This document shows positions 6,467-12,113 of a stretch of DNA of 12,113 bases, piece after piece. Origin of the DNA: Bacteroidia bacterium. Lineage in GTDB: Bacteria; Bacteroidota; Bacteroidia; Bacteroidales; UBA12481. The stretch is from assembly GCA_026391235.1 (NCBI GenBank), contig JAPLDV010000530.1, positions 1 to 12,113 on the forward strand, written 5' to 3'. The position numbers were made by a program, and so were the translations under genes. The notes beneath the pieces were generated by a model. It saw only the letters and a program-made list of their open reading frames with translations. It was not told where the DNA came from and did not search any database. Position 1 is the stretch's first letter. Each line of letters opens with the position of its first letter.

Positions 6467-7759
6467 TTATTCCGTCCGTAACGCATCGGCCGGGTTGAGT
6501 TTCAACGCTTTCAACGCAGGATAAGCCGAGGCAGCGAGGCCGGTGACCATCACCAGGGCTGCTACAATCAGGTAATAGCGCCACGGGAGGGTCGGATACA
6601 TGACCGCATTGAAGCCCCAGGCTTCCATTCCTTTCTGTGCAAAGGACGAGAGATCGATTCCATGCCTGCTGAATATCGCTATGATTACCGCCCCGATGGC
6701 CATGCCAGCGGCAGCGCCTGTCAGGCACAGCAGAACCGATTCAAGGATGATCATGTTGAATACCCGAAACTTGTTCATTCCGATGGCCATCAGCATGCCG
6801 AGCTCCTTAACCCTTTCCAGCACCACCATCAGCATAGTATTGACGATCCCGAAGCCCAGCGCGGCGAGGATAATCACCATGATCACGATCATCGAAACCT
6901 CTACCAGGTCGTTTAGCATGGCCACATCCGGAAGCAGGACCTTCCAGTTCATGACATCCAGTCCGGGATACTGTGCTTTAATTGATTTAATTGCCACTTC
7001 CATCAATTTAGGGTCGTTCATGAAAATGGCCACCTCATGGGCATTATCCGGCGAAAGTACAGCCAGAACAGCGAGATCGGGCTTCCGAACATACACGTTC
7101 ATCTCTTCAAAGGCATTGTTATCAATACGATATATCCCGCAAACACGAAAAGATCCGCCGGTAAGATTTCCTTCGGCGCTTTGAAAAGTGAGAACAATCT
7201 TCGAGTTGATTTTCAGTTTTAGCTTACGCGCCAGGGATTCTCCGACTACAATCGGGTTGCGCTGCGAACCTTTGAACCAGCTGCCCGTGCTATCCTTCAG
7301 GTAGGTTCCGATGAGGTCGGGATCGGAGATTTTGAGTTTACCGGCAATTGTCAGTGAATCATAAACCGAGGTATATAATTCGCTGACATTCTTTTCTTTA
7401 TCCGGATCGATTCCGTAAATGGTGACACCGGAAGAAGCGGCTGAGCTGTTGATCATCGCTACGATTTTCAGCCGGCCGGCAGCTGCCTTCACCCCGGGCA
7501 ACCCTTCGGCAAAACTGACGATTCCGTAAGGATCCGGCAGGGTCAGGCCGATTTCCGGGTTTTCAATAAATTTCAAATCATGTATCTGTATATGAGCAAC
7601 TTCTTTGGTAAGGGCCTCTTTCACCCTGCGGTCGGTCATACCTTTATATATGGCCCATGTGAACAGCCCACCAAAGATTCCGAAGGTCATTGCCGCGATC
7701 ACAACCAGGCTCCGGACCTTGTTGCGCCAGATGTTTTTCCAGGATAGGGATGGTATCAT
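6467..7759 (-). CDS. FtsX/LolC-LolE-type ABC permease 2
   Basis: 430 residues with the MacB/LolCE layout: one N-terminal membrane helix (about 17-38) preceded by the family-typical SWKNIWRNKVRS, a large periplasmic domain (about 40-285), then three C-terminal helices (about 288-313, 333-364, 396-415). The cytoplasmic coupling segment ERVKELGMLMAIGM (315-328), which contacts the ATPase, is present, and the protein ends LNPADALRTE, a common terminus of FtsX-domain permeases. It should pair with the upstream permease as a heterodimer (like LolC/LolE) or form its own homodimer. Such complexes move hydrophobic substrates or lipoproteins from the inner membrane to a periplasmic carrier. The start ATG gives the family-standard N-terminus. 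A hairpin repeat separates it from the previous permease. Confidence 0.9.
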   Translation of the reverse strand: MIPSLSWKNIWRNKVRSLVVIAAMTFGIFGGLFTWAIYKGMTDRRVKEALTKEVAHIQIHDLKFIENPEIGLTLPDPYGIVSFAEGLPGVKAAAGRLKIVAMINSSAASSGVTIYGIDPDKEKNVSELYTSVYDSLTIAGKLKISDPDLIGTYLKDSTGSWFKGSQRNPIVVGESLARKLKLKINSKIVLTFQSAEGNLTGGSFRVCGIYRIDNNAFEEMNVYVRKPDLAVLAVLSPDNAHEVAIFMNDPKLMEVAIKSIKAQYPGLDVMNWKVLLPDVAMLNDLVEVSMIVIMVIILAALGFGIVNTMLMVVLERVKELGMLMAIGMNKFRVFNMIILESVLLCLTGAAAGMAIGAVIIAIFSRHGIDLSSFAQKGMEAWGFNAVMYPTLPWRYYLIVAALVMVTGLAASAYPALKALKLNPADALRTE

Positions 7760-7789
7760 TTGAATCAGATTTTAGGCTGTCGGGTATCA

Positions 7790-7831
7790 GGTATCAGGTA
7801 TCGGGGTTCCTGAAACCCGATACCTGATACC
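7790..7831. repeat. 16-bp perfect inverted repeat between the two permease genes
   Basis: The left arm GGTATCAGGTATCGGG (7790-7805) and right arm CCCGATACCTGATACC (7816-7831) are exact reverse complements around a 10-nt loop. The left side begins one heptad earlier (GGTATCA repeated from 7784). It occupies most of the 78-bp gap and ends 6 bp before the permease 1 stop. It could attenuate or stabilise the polycistronic message; no U-tract follows, so full termination is doubtful. Confidence 0.75.
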
Positions 7832-7837
7832 CGATAC

Positions 7838-9112
7838 CTATGTTTTTAGTGCTTTGGTTACGCGGAGGCGGGTGACATTCCAGACGGGCAGGATGACGGC
7901 GGCGAAAATGATAACGAGTGCCACGAGGGTCTGGTTGATAAAGTATCCTGCTTCCCACGCCATCGGCATGATCGGTTCCATACCGTAGCTGATGAGCGAT
8001 TGAGCCATCTGACCGGTAAGGGTGATCGGATGGACATGCCCCCACCAGGCCACGGGTATGCTGAGCAGGATTCCCCCAGCAATGCCGATAAGTCCCATAA
8101 TCAGCATTTCCAGTGCGAGAATGGTGCCGAGGCGCCGCTTTTGCATTCCTACAGCAATCACCACCCCGAACTCCCGGCGCCGCTCGGCGGTCATCATCTG
8201 AACCGTGCCGAAAATCCCGAAACCAATGATCAGGTAAAGCATTCCGAGCATGATCACACCGCCTGCATTGTCAGATTCGATCTGCTGTTTCAGTTCAACC
8301 ATGATAGTTTCCCATGAACGTACATCATATTGAATTCCGAGTTTTTGCTGAAGGTTCTTCACTGTCCGGCCCAGGTCTTTGCTGTTTTTGAGGTTCAGGG
8401 AGATGGACGTTACCCGGTTTTCGGCCGAGAAAAACCGCTGCGCCAGCGGCAGCGGGAGATAAACCATTTTGTTGTCTAGATCGGGCGAGGGAAACCGGAG
8501 AATTCCCTTTACCGGGTATTTGGCTGCTGCTCCGGCCCCGTGATATCCCTGGGAAATGAGCACGATGGTATCGCCGATACCCAGCTTCAGGTATTTGGCG
8601 AGCCGTTCCGATAACATGGCGGCACTGTCGGATTTACTCAGAAAAGTTCCTTGCACCAGCCGCTTCGAAAGACGCGTAAGCTGATCGTCCTTTTCCGGAT
8701 CGGTCCCGAGTACCAGCACCCCTTTGGTCTGGTTGCCCGAGCTGGCGAGGGCGAACGATTCCAGACGGGGCAGGGCCATGGTCACATTTTCGGTCTTTTC
8801 GATTTCGGAAACGATACCGTCTTCCAGCAGGATGGTGTTCTCGATGATTTTATCGGACTGGTACTTGCGGTCAAATACCTGGATATATCCGGTATAGGCC
8901 TGAACCACGTTGTCGACCATATTTTTATAGGATCCAAGCTGGAATCCGCGCATCACGATCGAAAAGAAAACGGCAAACAGGATAGAGGATATGGTGATCA
9001 GCGACCGACGCTTGTTTCGCCAGATATTCCGCCAGGCCATCCCCAAATAGAAGAATAAAGGCTCAAGGCTCAAGACATGAAGTTTGACTGGGTTTCGCAG
9101 TTTTGTTGTCAT
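7838..9112 (-). CDS. FtsX/LolC-LolE-type ABC permease 1
   Basis: 424 residues. Helix 1 is about 39-55, just after the family signature MAWRNIWRNKRRS; a periplasmic domain spans about 57-283; three helices follow at about 285-306, 328-357 and 393-412. The ATPase-coupling segment ERRREFGVVIAVGM (310-323) is conserved. The first 24 residues before MAWRN are longer than usual and include a tandem duplication (TTGAGCC twice at the DNA level), so the true start may be Met25 (position 9040) or a TTG near 9073; the ATG at 9112 is kept because it lies 12 bp after the previous gene. Diverged from permease 2, consistent with a heterodimeric LolC/LolE-like pair powered by the ATPase at 5680-6375. Confidence 0.88.
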   Translation of the reverse strand: MTTKLRNPVKLHVLSLEPLFFYLGMAWRNIWRNKRRSLITISSILFAVFFSIVMRGFQLGSYKNMVDNVVQAYTGYIQVFDRKYQSDKIIENTILLEDGIVSEIEKTENVTMALPRLESFALASSGNQTKGVLVLGTDPEKDDQLTRLSKRLVQGTFLSKSDSAAMLSERLAKYLKLGIGDTIVLISQGYHGAGAAAKYPVKGILRFPSPDLDNKMVYLPLPLAQRFFSAENRVTSISLNLKNSKDLGRTVKNLQQKLGIQYDVRSWETIMVELKQQIESDNAGGVIMLGMLYLIIGFGIFGTVQMMTAERRREFGVVIAVGMQKRRLGTILALEMLIMGLIGIAGGILLSIPVAWWGHVHPITLTGQMAQSLISYGMEPIMPMAWEAGYFINQTLVALVIIFAAVILPVWNVTRLRVTKALKT

Positions 9113-9124
9113 TTCAGGAAGATT

Positions 9125-9889
9125 TTATTTTACCGACTTCATGTTCTGCTGCGAGAAGAAGATGTCATCGATTTTAACATCGAAATCCATCGATTGGATG
9201 ATTACGATGGTGCGGTTCTGAGGCTCATCGGCCGGGATGATCTCCAGTCGGGTAGGGATGGTGCGGCCGTCCATGATTCTTATATCCCCGGCTGTTTCGG
9301 TACGCACAAGCGACTGGTTTTCATCATAGTATTCTGATTTCAAGAACAGGTAATCCGCGATGCTTACCCAGGTGATGATCCTCCCCCAAACGATATTCGA
9401 CTCCTCGCGGGGTATCATGCTGATCTTGTAGCATTTGACACTCTGAACATCCTCTGTTCCCAAAAGTTCATGCGAATAGTCCAGCACAAGAGAGGATTCA
9501 TTCAGGACGTCATCATTGGTATAGTCCGATCCCATCCAGCCTTGTGACATCATCGACGGGGGCAGTTTTACCAAACGGCCGATCGAAGGCACAAAGTTCC
9601 ACATATCGTTTCCGCGTTTGAGAAAAGTCTGACCTTTCTCCTTTGCGGGCTCTGTTACCAGCGTCAGGGCCAGGTCGCGGCCCTTTGCCCAGTTTTTAAA
9701 TCCGACGGTACGTTCCCACGACGGACGCTTGATAGTCATGGTCATCGAGCTGATGCTGCTTTCACCCTGCATGTTCCGGTCGGCCTTTTCAATGATCTGC
9801 CTGGCCGTGAGAATTTGCTGTCCCCAACCCGGAGTCATGACTAAACCAGTGAGCAGGATTGCTGCTAAACAGGAGATGATGGGTCGCAT
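9125..9889 (-). CDS. LolA-like periplasmic protein (outer membrane lipoprotein-sorting protein family)
   Basis: 254 residues with a cleavable signal peptide (hydrophobic 7-19, likely cut after about Gly23, before QQILTARQ). The mature protein matches the LolA_like family (outer membrane lipoprotein-sorting protein): TARQIIEKADRNMQGESS at the start, MTMTIKRPSWERTVGFKNWA, TLVTEPAKEKGQTFLKRGND, MWNFVPSIGRLVKLPPSMMS and GSDYTNDDV, then an acidic/hydrophobic C-terminal half. The LolA fold is an open beta-barrel half-shell that shields an acyl chain or other hydrophobic ligand, so a periplasmic carrier role is likely. It is unlike canonical LolA in sequence and length. It starts 2 bp after the TetR stop and ends 12 bp before permease 1, so it is co-transcribed with regulator and exporter. 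Confidence 0.88.
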   Translation of the reverse strand: MRPIISCLAAILLTGLVMTPGWGQQILTARQIIEKADRNMQGESSISSMTMTIKRPSWERTVGFKNWAKGRDLALTLVTEPAKEKGQTFLKRGNDMWNFVPSIGRLVKLPPSMMSQGWMGSDYTNDDVLNESSLVLDYSHELLGTEDVQSVKCYKISMIPREESNIVWGRIITWVSIADYLFLKSEYYDENQSLVRTETAGDIRIMDGRTIPTRLEIIPADEPQNRTIVIIQSMDFDVKIDDIFFSQQNMKSVK

Positions 9890-9891
9890 GG

Positions 9892-10467
9892 TTATTTGAA
9901 TAATTCGAAAATGATTTTTTCCATTTTATCAAGATCAACGGTATCGGGAGAAAGAAAATAGTGCAACCCCACACCGTCTATAATATTAGTCAGCAGCATG
10001 GCTTTTTCCAATGGATCGGGATCCCCTTTGGTTTCAAAATAAAAAGCAATGTCGCGGGTCAGATGTTCCACCGTCTGCCGGTACTGGTTTTGCGATGCTT
10101 CCATCACGCCGGGCTGGAAGAAAACACTGAAAAGCAGCCGGTAAAATTCCGGTTCCCTCCGGATGAGTTCAAAACCGCCGTGTATATACATCATCAGCTC
10201 TTCAGGCGTATCAATCTCATGCTGGATCTGCTCGGTGATATGATGAAATTTCTCAATTCCGAGAGCCATGATGGAATCGAGCAGATCTTCTTTTGATGAA
10301 AAATAGTTGTAAAGAAGTCCTTTGGAAATGCCTGCACACTTGGCAATACGGGCAACAGAGGAGGTATGGTATCCTTCCCCGGCAAACAGTTCCAGTGCTG
10401 CCTGCATGATCTGAAGCTTGCGGCTCTCCCTGATCTCCTCGAATTGTTTTGCTGTTCTCGGGCTCAT
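9892..10467 (-). CDS. TetR/AcrR-family transcriptional repressor of the exporter operon
   Basis: 191 residues. The N-terminal DNA-binding domain is classic TetR: KLQIMQAALELFAGEGYHTS (about 18-37), then SVARIAKCAGISKGLLYNYF (about 37-56) with the HTH, followed by SSKEDLL. The remaining helical part would bind an inducer and dimerise; its ligand is unknown. It is the first gene of the block and ends 2 bp before the LolA-like gene, so it controls the operon from within. An imperfect palindrome at 10476-10495 overlaps the putative -7 box, which predicts autorepression relieved by a ligand, plausibly the exported compound. The start ATG gives the expected short N-terminal arm (MSPRTAKQFEEIRESRK). 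Confidence 0.93.
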   Translation of the reverse strand: MSPRTAKQFEEIRESRKLQIMQAALELFAGEGYHTSSVARIAKCAGISKGLLYNYFSSKEDLLDSIMALGIEKFHHITEQIQHEIDTPEELMMYIHGGFELIRREPEFYRLLFSVFFQPGVMEASQNQYRQTVEHLTRDIAFYFETKGDPDPLEKAMLLTNIIDGVGLHYFLSPDTVDLDKMEKIIFELFK

Positions 10468-10475
10468 GTTATATT

Positions 10476-10495
10476 TTGATTGAACGGTTAGTCAA
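10476..10495. promoter_or_regulatory. Putative TetR operator
   Basis: TTGATTGAACGGTTAGTCAA is an imperfect palindrome: 14 of 20 positions match its own reverse complement, with TTGA...TCAA ends and a CG centre, the general form of TetR-family operators. It lies 8 bp upstream of the TetR ATG and overlaps the -7 box by 3 bp, so binding would block transcription. Confidence 0.55.
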
Positions 10496-10500
10496 AGATA
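10493..10500 (-). promoter_or_regulatory. Promoter (-7 box) of the TetR-exporter operon
   Basis: The minus strand reads TATCTTTG, a perfect TAnnTTTG box. A TTG (in CTATTG) lies 20 bp upstream, a good Bacteroidota -33/-7 spacing. The predicted transcript start is near 10486, giving a leader of about 20 nt. This is the only good promoter seen for the six-gene block. Confidence 0.55.
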
Positions 10501-10556
10501 AAACACAAAACAATACCAAACAATAGCAAAGGTAAAAAAGAATTCAGGGGAAGTTT

Positions 10557-10770
10557 CTTCGCTGCGCTCAGTAATTACGCTTCGCTAATTATGCTCGCTA
10601 ACGCTCGCTAAGTGGTTCGCTTCGCTCACTAAGTGTGCTCCCTGCGGTCGCTAATTGGCTCGGCTGCGCTTCGCTAAGGGTTTGGCCCGGAGCGTAATTA
10701 GCCCGCGTCAGCGGGCACAATTAGTGAGCGAAGCGAACCACTTAGCGCGTAGCGCATAATTAGCGGCCGA
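10557..10770. repeat. Modular inverted-repeat array next to the phosphatase remnant
   Basis: About 210 bp of CTAATT- and CTAAGTGG-spaced GCTTCGCT-type palindromes. The core is a perfect 24-bp inverted repeat, 10609-10632 against 10721-10744 (inner part GTTCGCTTCGCTCACTAA). Similarity between the two halves extends over about 80 bp each with small changes, so the array is an inverted duplication. A smaller hairpin GCCCGC-GTCA-GCGGGC lies at 10701-10716. The right edge runs into the last codons and stop of the acid phosphatase remnant. The whole 10468-10759 interval has no gene: it holds the operator/promoter, an A-rich stretch and this array. Confidence 0.8.
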
Positions 10771-11282
10771 AGGCAACAAGCCAGCTCTTCAGCTCCCCGG
10801 TTAGCGGCTTCGTCCAATCCCCGTACATCGGTTTTGGCTGGATGATGAACTTTTTACCCAATACGAATCGCAGGCTATCCACTGTGTTGTATCCGAAATT
10901 GACCGACCGGTTCTCGAATACCTGATCTAAATCGGAGAGGTTATCGCCAACCAACATGATCACATTGAACTGTTTTTCAATAACATTACGCCTGAACTCC
11001 TTGCTTGAGGTGTCCGATTTCAGGTATCGAGAAGTGTTTCATCGATATCAAAAATTACGGCTGCCTTTTTTTCCTTATCCGGATGGGCCAGGTACTCCTT
11101 AACCCGCAGTTCGGCCAAGTTATAAGCCTGATAGCACAAAGCACGGTACTCCGCAGATCTCTGAAACCATAAAAGGGCTGTCACGGATTGATTCGGAATG
11201 GTCTGGGCGGTTGATGGCTGCGGGCTGAGAAGCAGTTGCAGAAGCAGAAGCAGCAGCACTTTGGGGGGATGAAATACCTCAT
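10760..11282 (-). pseudogene. Decayed e(P4)-type acid phosphatase / 5'-nucleotidase (HAD class IIIB)
   Basis: Pieces of one gene in different frames. The upstream part (11259-11020) encodes a hydrophobic signal, NQSVTALLWFQRSAEYRALC and AAVIFDIDETLLDT, the HAD motif I with nucleophile Asp and the DxDET signature of e(P4). A stop follows at once. In another frame, downstream codons read YLKSDTSSKEFRRNVIEK, then IMLVGDNLSDLDQ (HAD motif IV) and FIIQPKPMYGDW, the family's conserved C-terminal region. Some 75-80 residues that should lie between, including motifs II and III, are missing. The signal peptide is also split: ATG at 11282 gives MRYFIPPK, and one extra base in the G6 run (11263-11268) would join it to VLLLLLLQLLLS. 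The last codons and the TAA at 10760 come from the neighbouring repeat. Intact enzymes of this family dephosphorylate nucleotides at the cell surface; this one cannot be functional. Confidence 0.85.
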
Positions 11283-11318
11283 AGCAATTGTTATTTTATA
11301 GTAATTGTCACCTCGTAA

Positions 11319-11368
11319 GGACGCAATTATGCGTCCCATAACATCGTTCGCGTCACGCGTCACGATGT
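11319..11368. repeat. Two adjacent hairpins between the phosphatase remnant and the sigma factor gene
   Basis: GGACGCA-ATTA-TGCGTCC (11319-11336) is a perfect 7-bp stem with a 4-nt loop. It is followed by ACATCGT (11341-11347) pairing with ACGATGT (11362-11368) around a GCGTCACGC core. They lie between divergently transcribed genes, so they are not ordinary terminators. GACGCAAGTATGCGCC inside the repeat at 5461-5647 is a similar sequence. Confidence 0.65.
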
Positions 11369-11373
11369 CTTCC

Positions 11374-11408
11374 GTCACTGGTCACTCGTCACTGGTCACT
11401 CGTCACTG
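11374..11408. repeat. Five tandem GTCACTS heptads upstream of the sigma factor gene
   Basis: GTCACTG and GTCACTC alternate for exactly five 7-bp units (11374-11408). The same heptad forms the arms of the inverted repeat at 5461-5647, about 6 kb away. They end 12 bp before the putative promoter of the sigma factor gene. Confidence 0.75.
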
Positions 11409-11420
11409 ATAAGCGACAAA

Positions 11421-11453
11421 TTTGTAAAAATTCCGAAATCAATTGTAACTTTT
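11421..11453 (+). promoter_or_regulatory. Putative promoter of the ECF sigma factor gene
   Basis: TTTG at 11421-11424 is followed after 21 bp by TAACTTTT (11446-11453), seven of eight positions of the Bacteroidota -7 box TAnnTTTG. The leader to the ATG at 11491 would be about 30 nt. TAACTTCG at 11461 is a weaker alternative. ECF factors often use their own promoter type, so this is tentative. Confidence 0.35.
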
Positions 11454-11490
11454 TCTTCCGTAACTTCGTCACACAAATGCGTACACGAAT

Positions 11491-11976
11491 ATGACCGTTA
11501 ATGATTTTAACAATTGTGTAAACCAGCATGCCGATGCAGTGTACCGGTTTCTGCTGAAGAACATAAGAGATAAAGAGAAAGCCCGGGACCTGGTCCAGGA
11601 TTCATTTGAGAAGCTTTGGATCAACGTGGAACAGGTTTCGGCAGAGAAAGCGAAATCGTATTTATTTACGACCGCCTATCACAAATTGATAGATCAAACA
11701 AGAGTGGACAAAAGAATGGCAGATTGGGAAACAGTGAATATGAGCGAATACTCACATAGCGAACAATACTCGGATGCGATGGAAAAACTCGAGAAGGGAG
11801 TTTCCCGGTTGCCCGCCGACCAGCGTTCTGTTATCATGCTGAGAGATTACGAAGGATATTCATACAAGGAGATATCCGAAATGACCGGCTTATCGGAAGC
11901 CCAGGTAAAAGTGTATATATACCGGGCACGTGTGTTTTTGAAAGAATTTATAGGTTCTGTGGAAACGTTAGTATAA
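11491..11976 (+). CDS. ECF-type RNA polymerase sigma-70 factor
   Basis: 161 residues, normal for a minimal ECF sigma factor with only regions 2 and 4. Region 2 spans about residues 8-75, with ARDLVQDSFEKLW (31-43) as the core-polymerase-binding region 2.2 and SYLFTTAYHKLIDQTR (56-71) as the -10 recognition segment. Region 4 spans about 100-153: RLPADQRSVIMLRDYEGYSY, KEISEMTGLSEAQVKVYIYR and ARVFLKEF form the HTH that reads the -35-type element. The gene is transcribed away from the rest of the window. A single base separates its stop from the ATG of the next gene, which looks like its anti-sigma partner, so release from membrane or cytoplasmic sequestration is the likely control. The regulon cannot be inferred. 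Confidence 0.92.
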   Translation: MTVNDFNNCVNQHADAVYRFLLKNIRDKEKARDLVQDSFEKLWINVEQVSAEKAKSYLFTTAYHKLIDQTRVDKRMADWETVNMSEYSHSEQYSDAMEKLEKGVSRLPADQRSVIMLRDYEGYSYKEISEMTGLSEAQVKVYIYRARVFLKEFIGSVETLV

Positions 11977-11977
11977 G

Positions 11978-12113
11978 ATGGAAAACCTGACAATAAATAA
12001 TTACGAAATCTGGTTCCTCGATTACCTCGACGGACAGCTGAGTAATGAACAGCTCGAAACCCTTTTGGACTTTCTGGACGAGAATCCCGATCTGAAACAG
12101 GAGCTCTGTGGAG
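11978..12113 (+). CDS. Probable anti-sigma factor, 3' part outside the window
   Basis: 45 codons are visible from an ATG one base after the sigma factor stop, running off the right edge. The visible N-terminus (NYEIWFLDYLDGQLSNEQLE, then LLDFLDENPDLKQEL) is the short acidic helical start seen in many Bacteroidota proteins encoded directly after ECF sigma genes, in which 'WFLDYLDG.LS' followed by a 'FL..NPDL' segment resembles zinc-finger-like anti-sigma domains without the metal ligands. It would bind the sigma factor in the cytoplasm; whether a membrane helix follows lies beyond the window. The call rests mainly on position, near-overlap and the N-terminal pattern. Confidence 0.68.
   Translation, partial: MENLTINNYEIWFLDYLDGQLSNEQLETLLDFLDENPDLKQELCG

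Noticed and set aside
6600..7184. 194-codon plus-strand open frame opposite permease 2
   Set aside because: It is Ser/Met/Ile-rich with no family features and lies entirely antisense to a clear FtsX-type permease.
11181..11378. 65-codon minus-strand frame containing the phosphatase ATG
   Set aside because: Beyond MRYFIPPK it is an out-of-frame, Cys-rich reading of the phosphatase signal; it is described as part of the pseudogene.
11374..11408. CRISPR-like array
   Set aside because: Units are 7 bp without spacers and there are no cas genes.

Overview
The window looks like a chromosomal segment from a Bacteroidota organism, probably an environmental Bacteroidales-type lineage. The evidence is family content: two 6-bladed beta-propeller lipoproteins, an ECF sigma factor followed by a cytoplasmic-looking anti-sigma start, and promoter-like TAnnTTTG boxes of the Bacteroidota type with no clear Shine-Dalgarno sites. 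Species cannot be fixed from this sequence. Nearly all genes lie on the minus strand; only the sigma/anti-sigma pair at the right end is on the plus strand.

In minus-strand transcription order, reading from right to left: (a) a decayed e(P4)-type acid phosphatase (about 11282-10760), with a probable frameshift in its signal peptide, a large internal deletion and a 3' end made of repeat DNA; (b) a 200-bp array of inverted repeats (about 10557-10770); (c) a six-gene, 6-kb operon-like block, TetR regulator, LolA-like periplasmic protein, two FtsX/LolCE-type permeases, an ABC ATPase and an outer-membrane beta-barrel (10467-4317); (d) a beta-propeller lipoprotein (4074-2860); (e) a hipB-hipA toxin-antitoxin pair (2811-1371); (f) a second, paralogous beta-propeller lipoprotein running off the left edge (1130-1).

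The six-gene block is the most coherent functional unit. A MacB/LolCDE-type inner-membrane ABC complex, a LolA-fold carrier and an outer-membrane barrel together would span the whole envelope, under a TetR repressor whose putative operator overlaps its own -7 box. The substrate cannot be read from the sequence; a lipid or other hydrophobic molecule is an inference from the LolA-like fold.

A second theme is repeat DNA. Nearly every gene junction holds short tandem units of 6-8 bp, arranged as inverted repeats, or a palindrome: nested inverted repeats (1193-1334), a 26-bp perfect palindrome over a stop codon (2838-2863), a REP-like inverted pair (4176-4291), GAGTGAC heptads around a hairpin at the start of the barrel gene (5461-5647), GTTATCA-type heptads (6392-6460), a 16-bp perfect stem (7790-7831), the large array beside the dead phosphatase (10557-10770) and GTCACTS heptads (11374-11408). 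Some of these have altered gene ends. No tRNA, rRNA, CRISPR array or transposase gene was seen.
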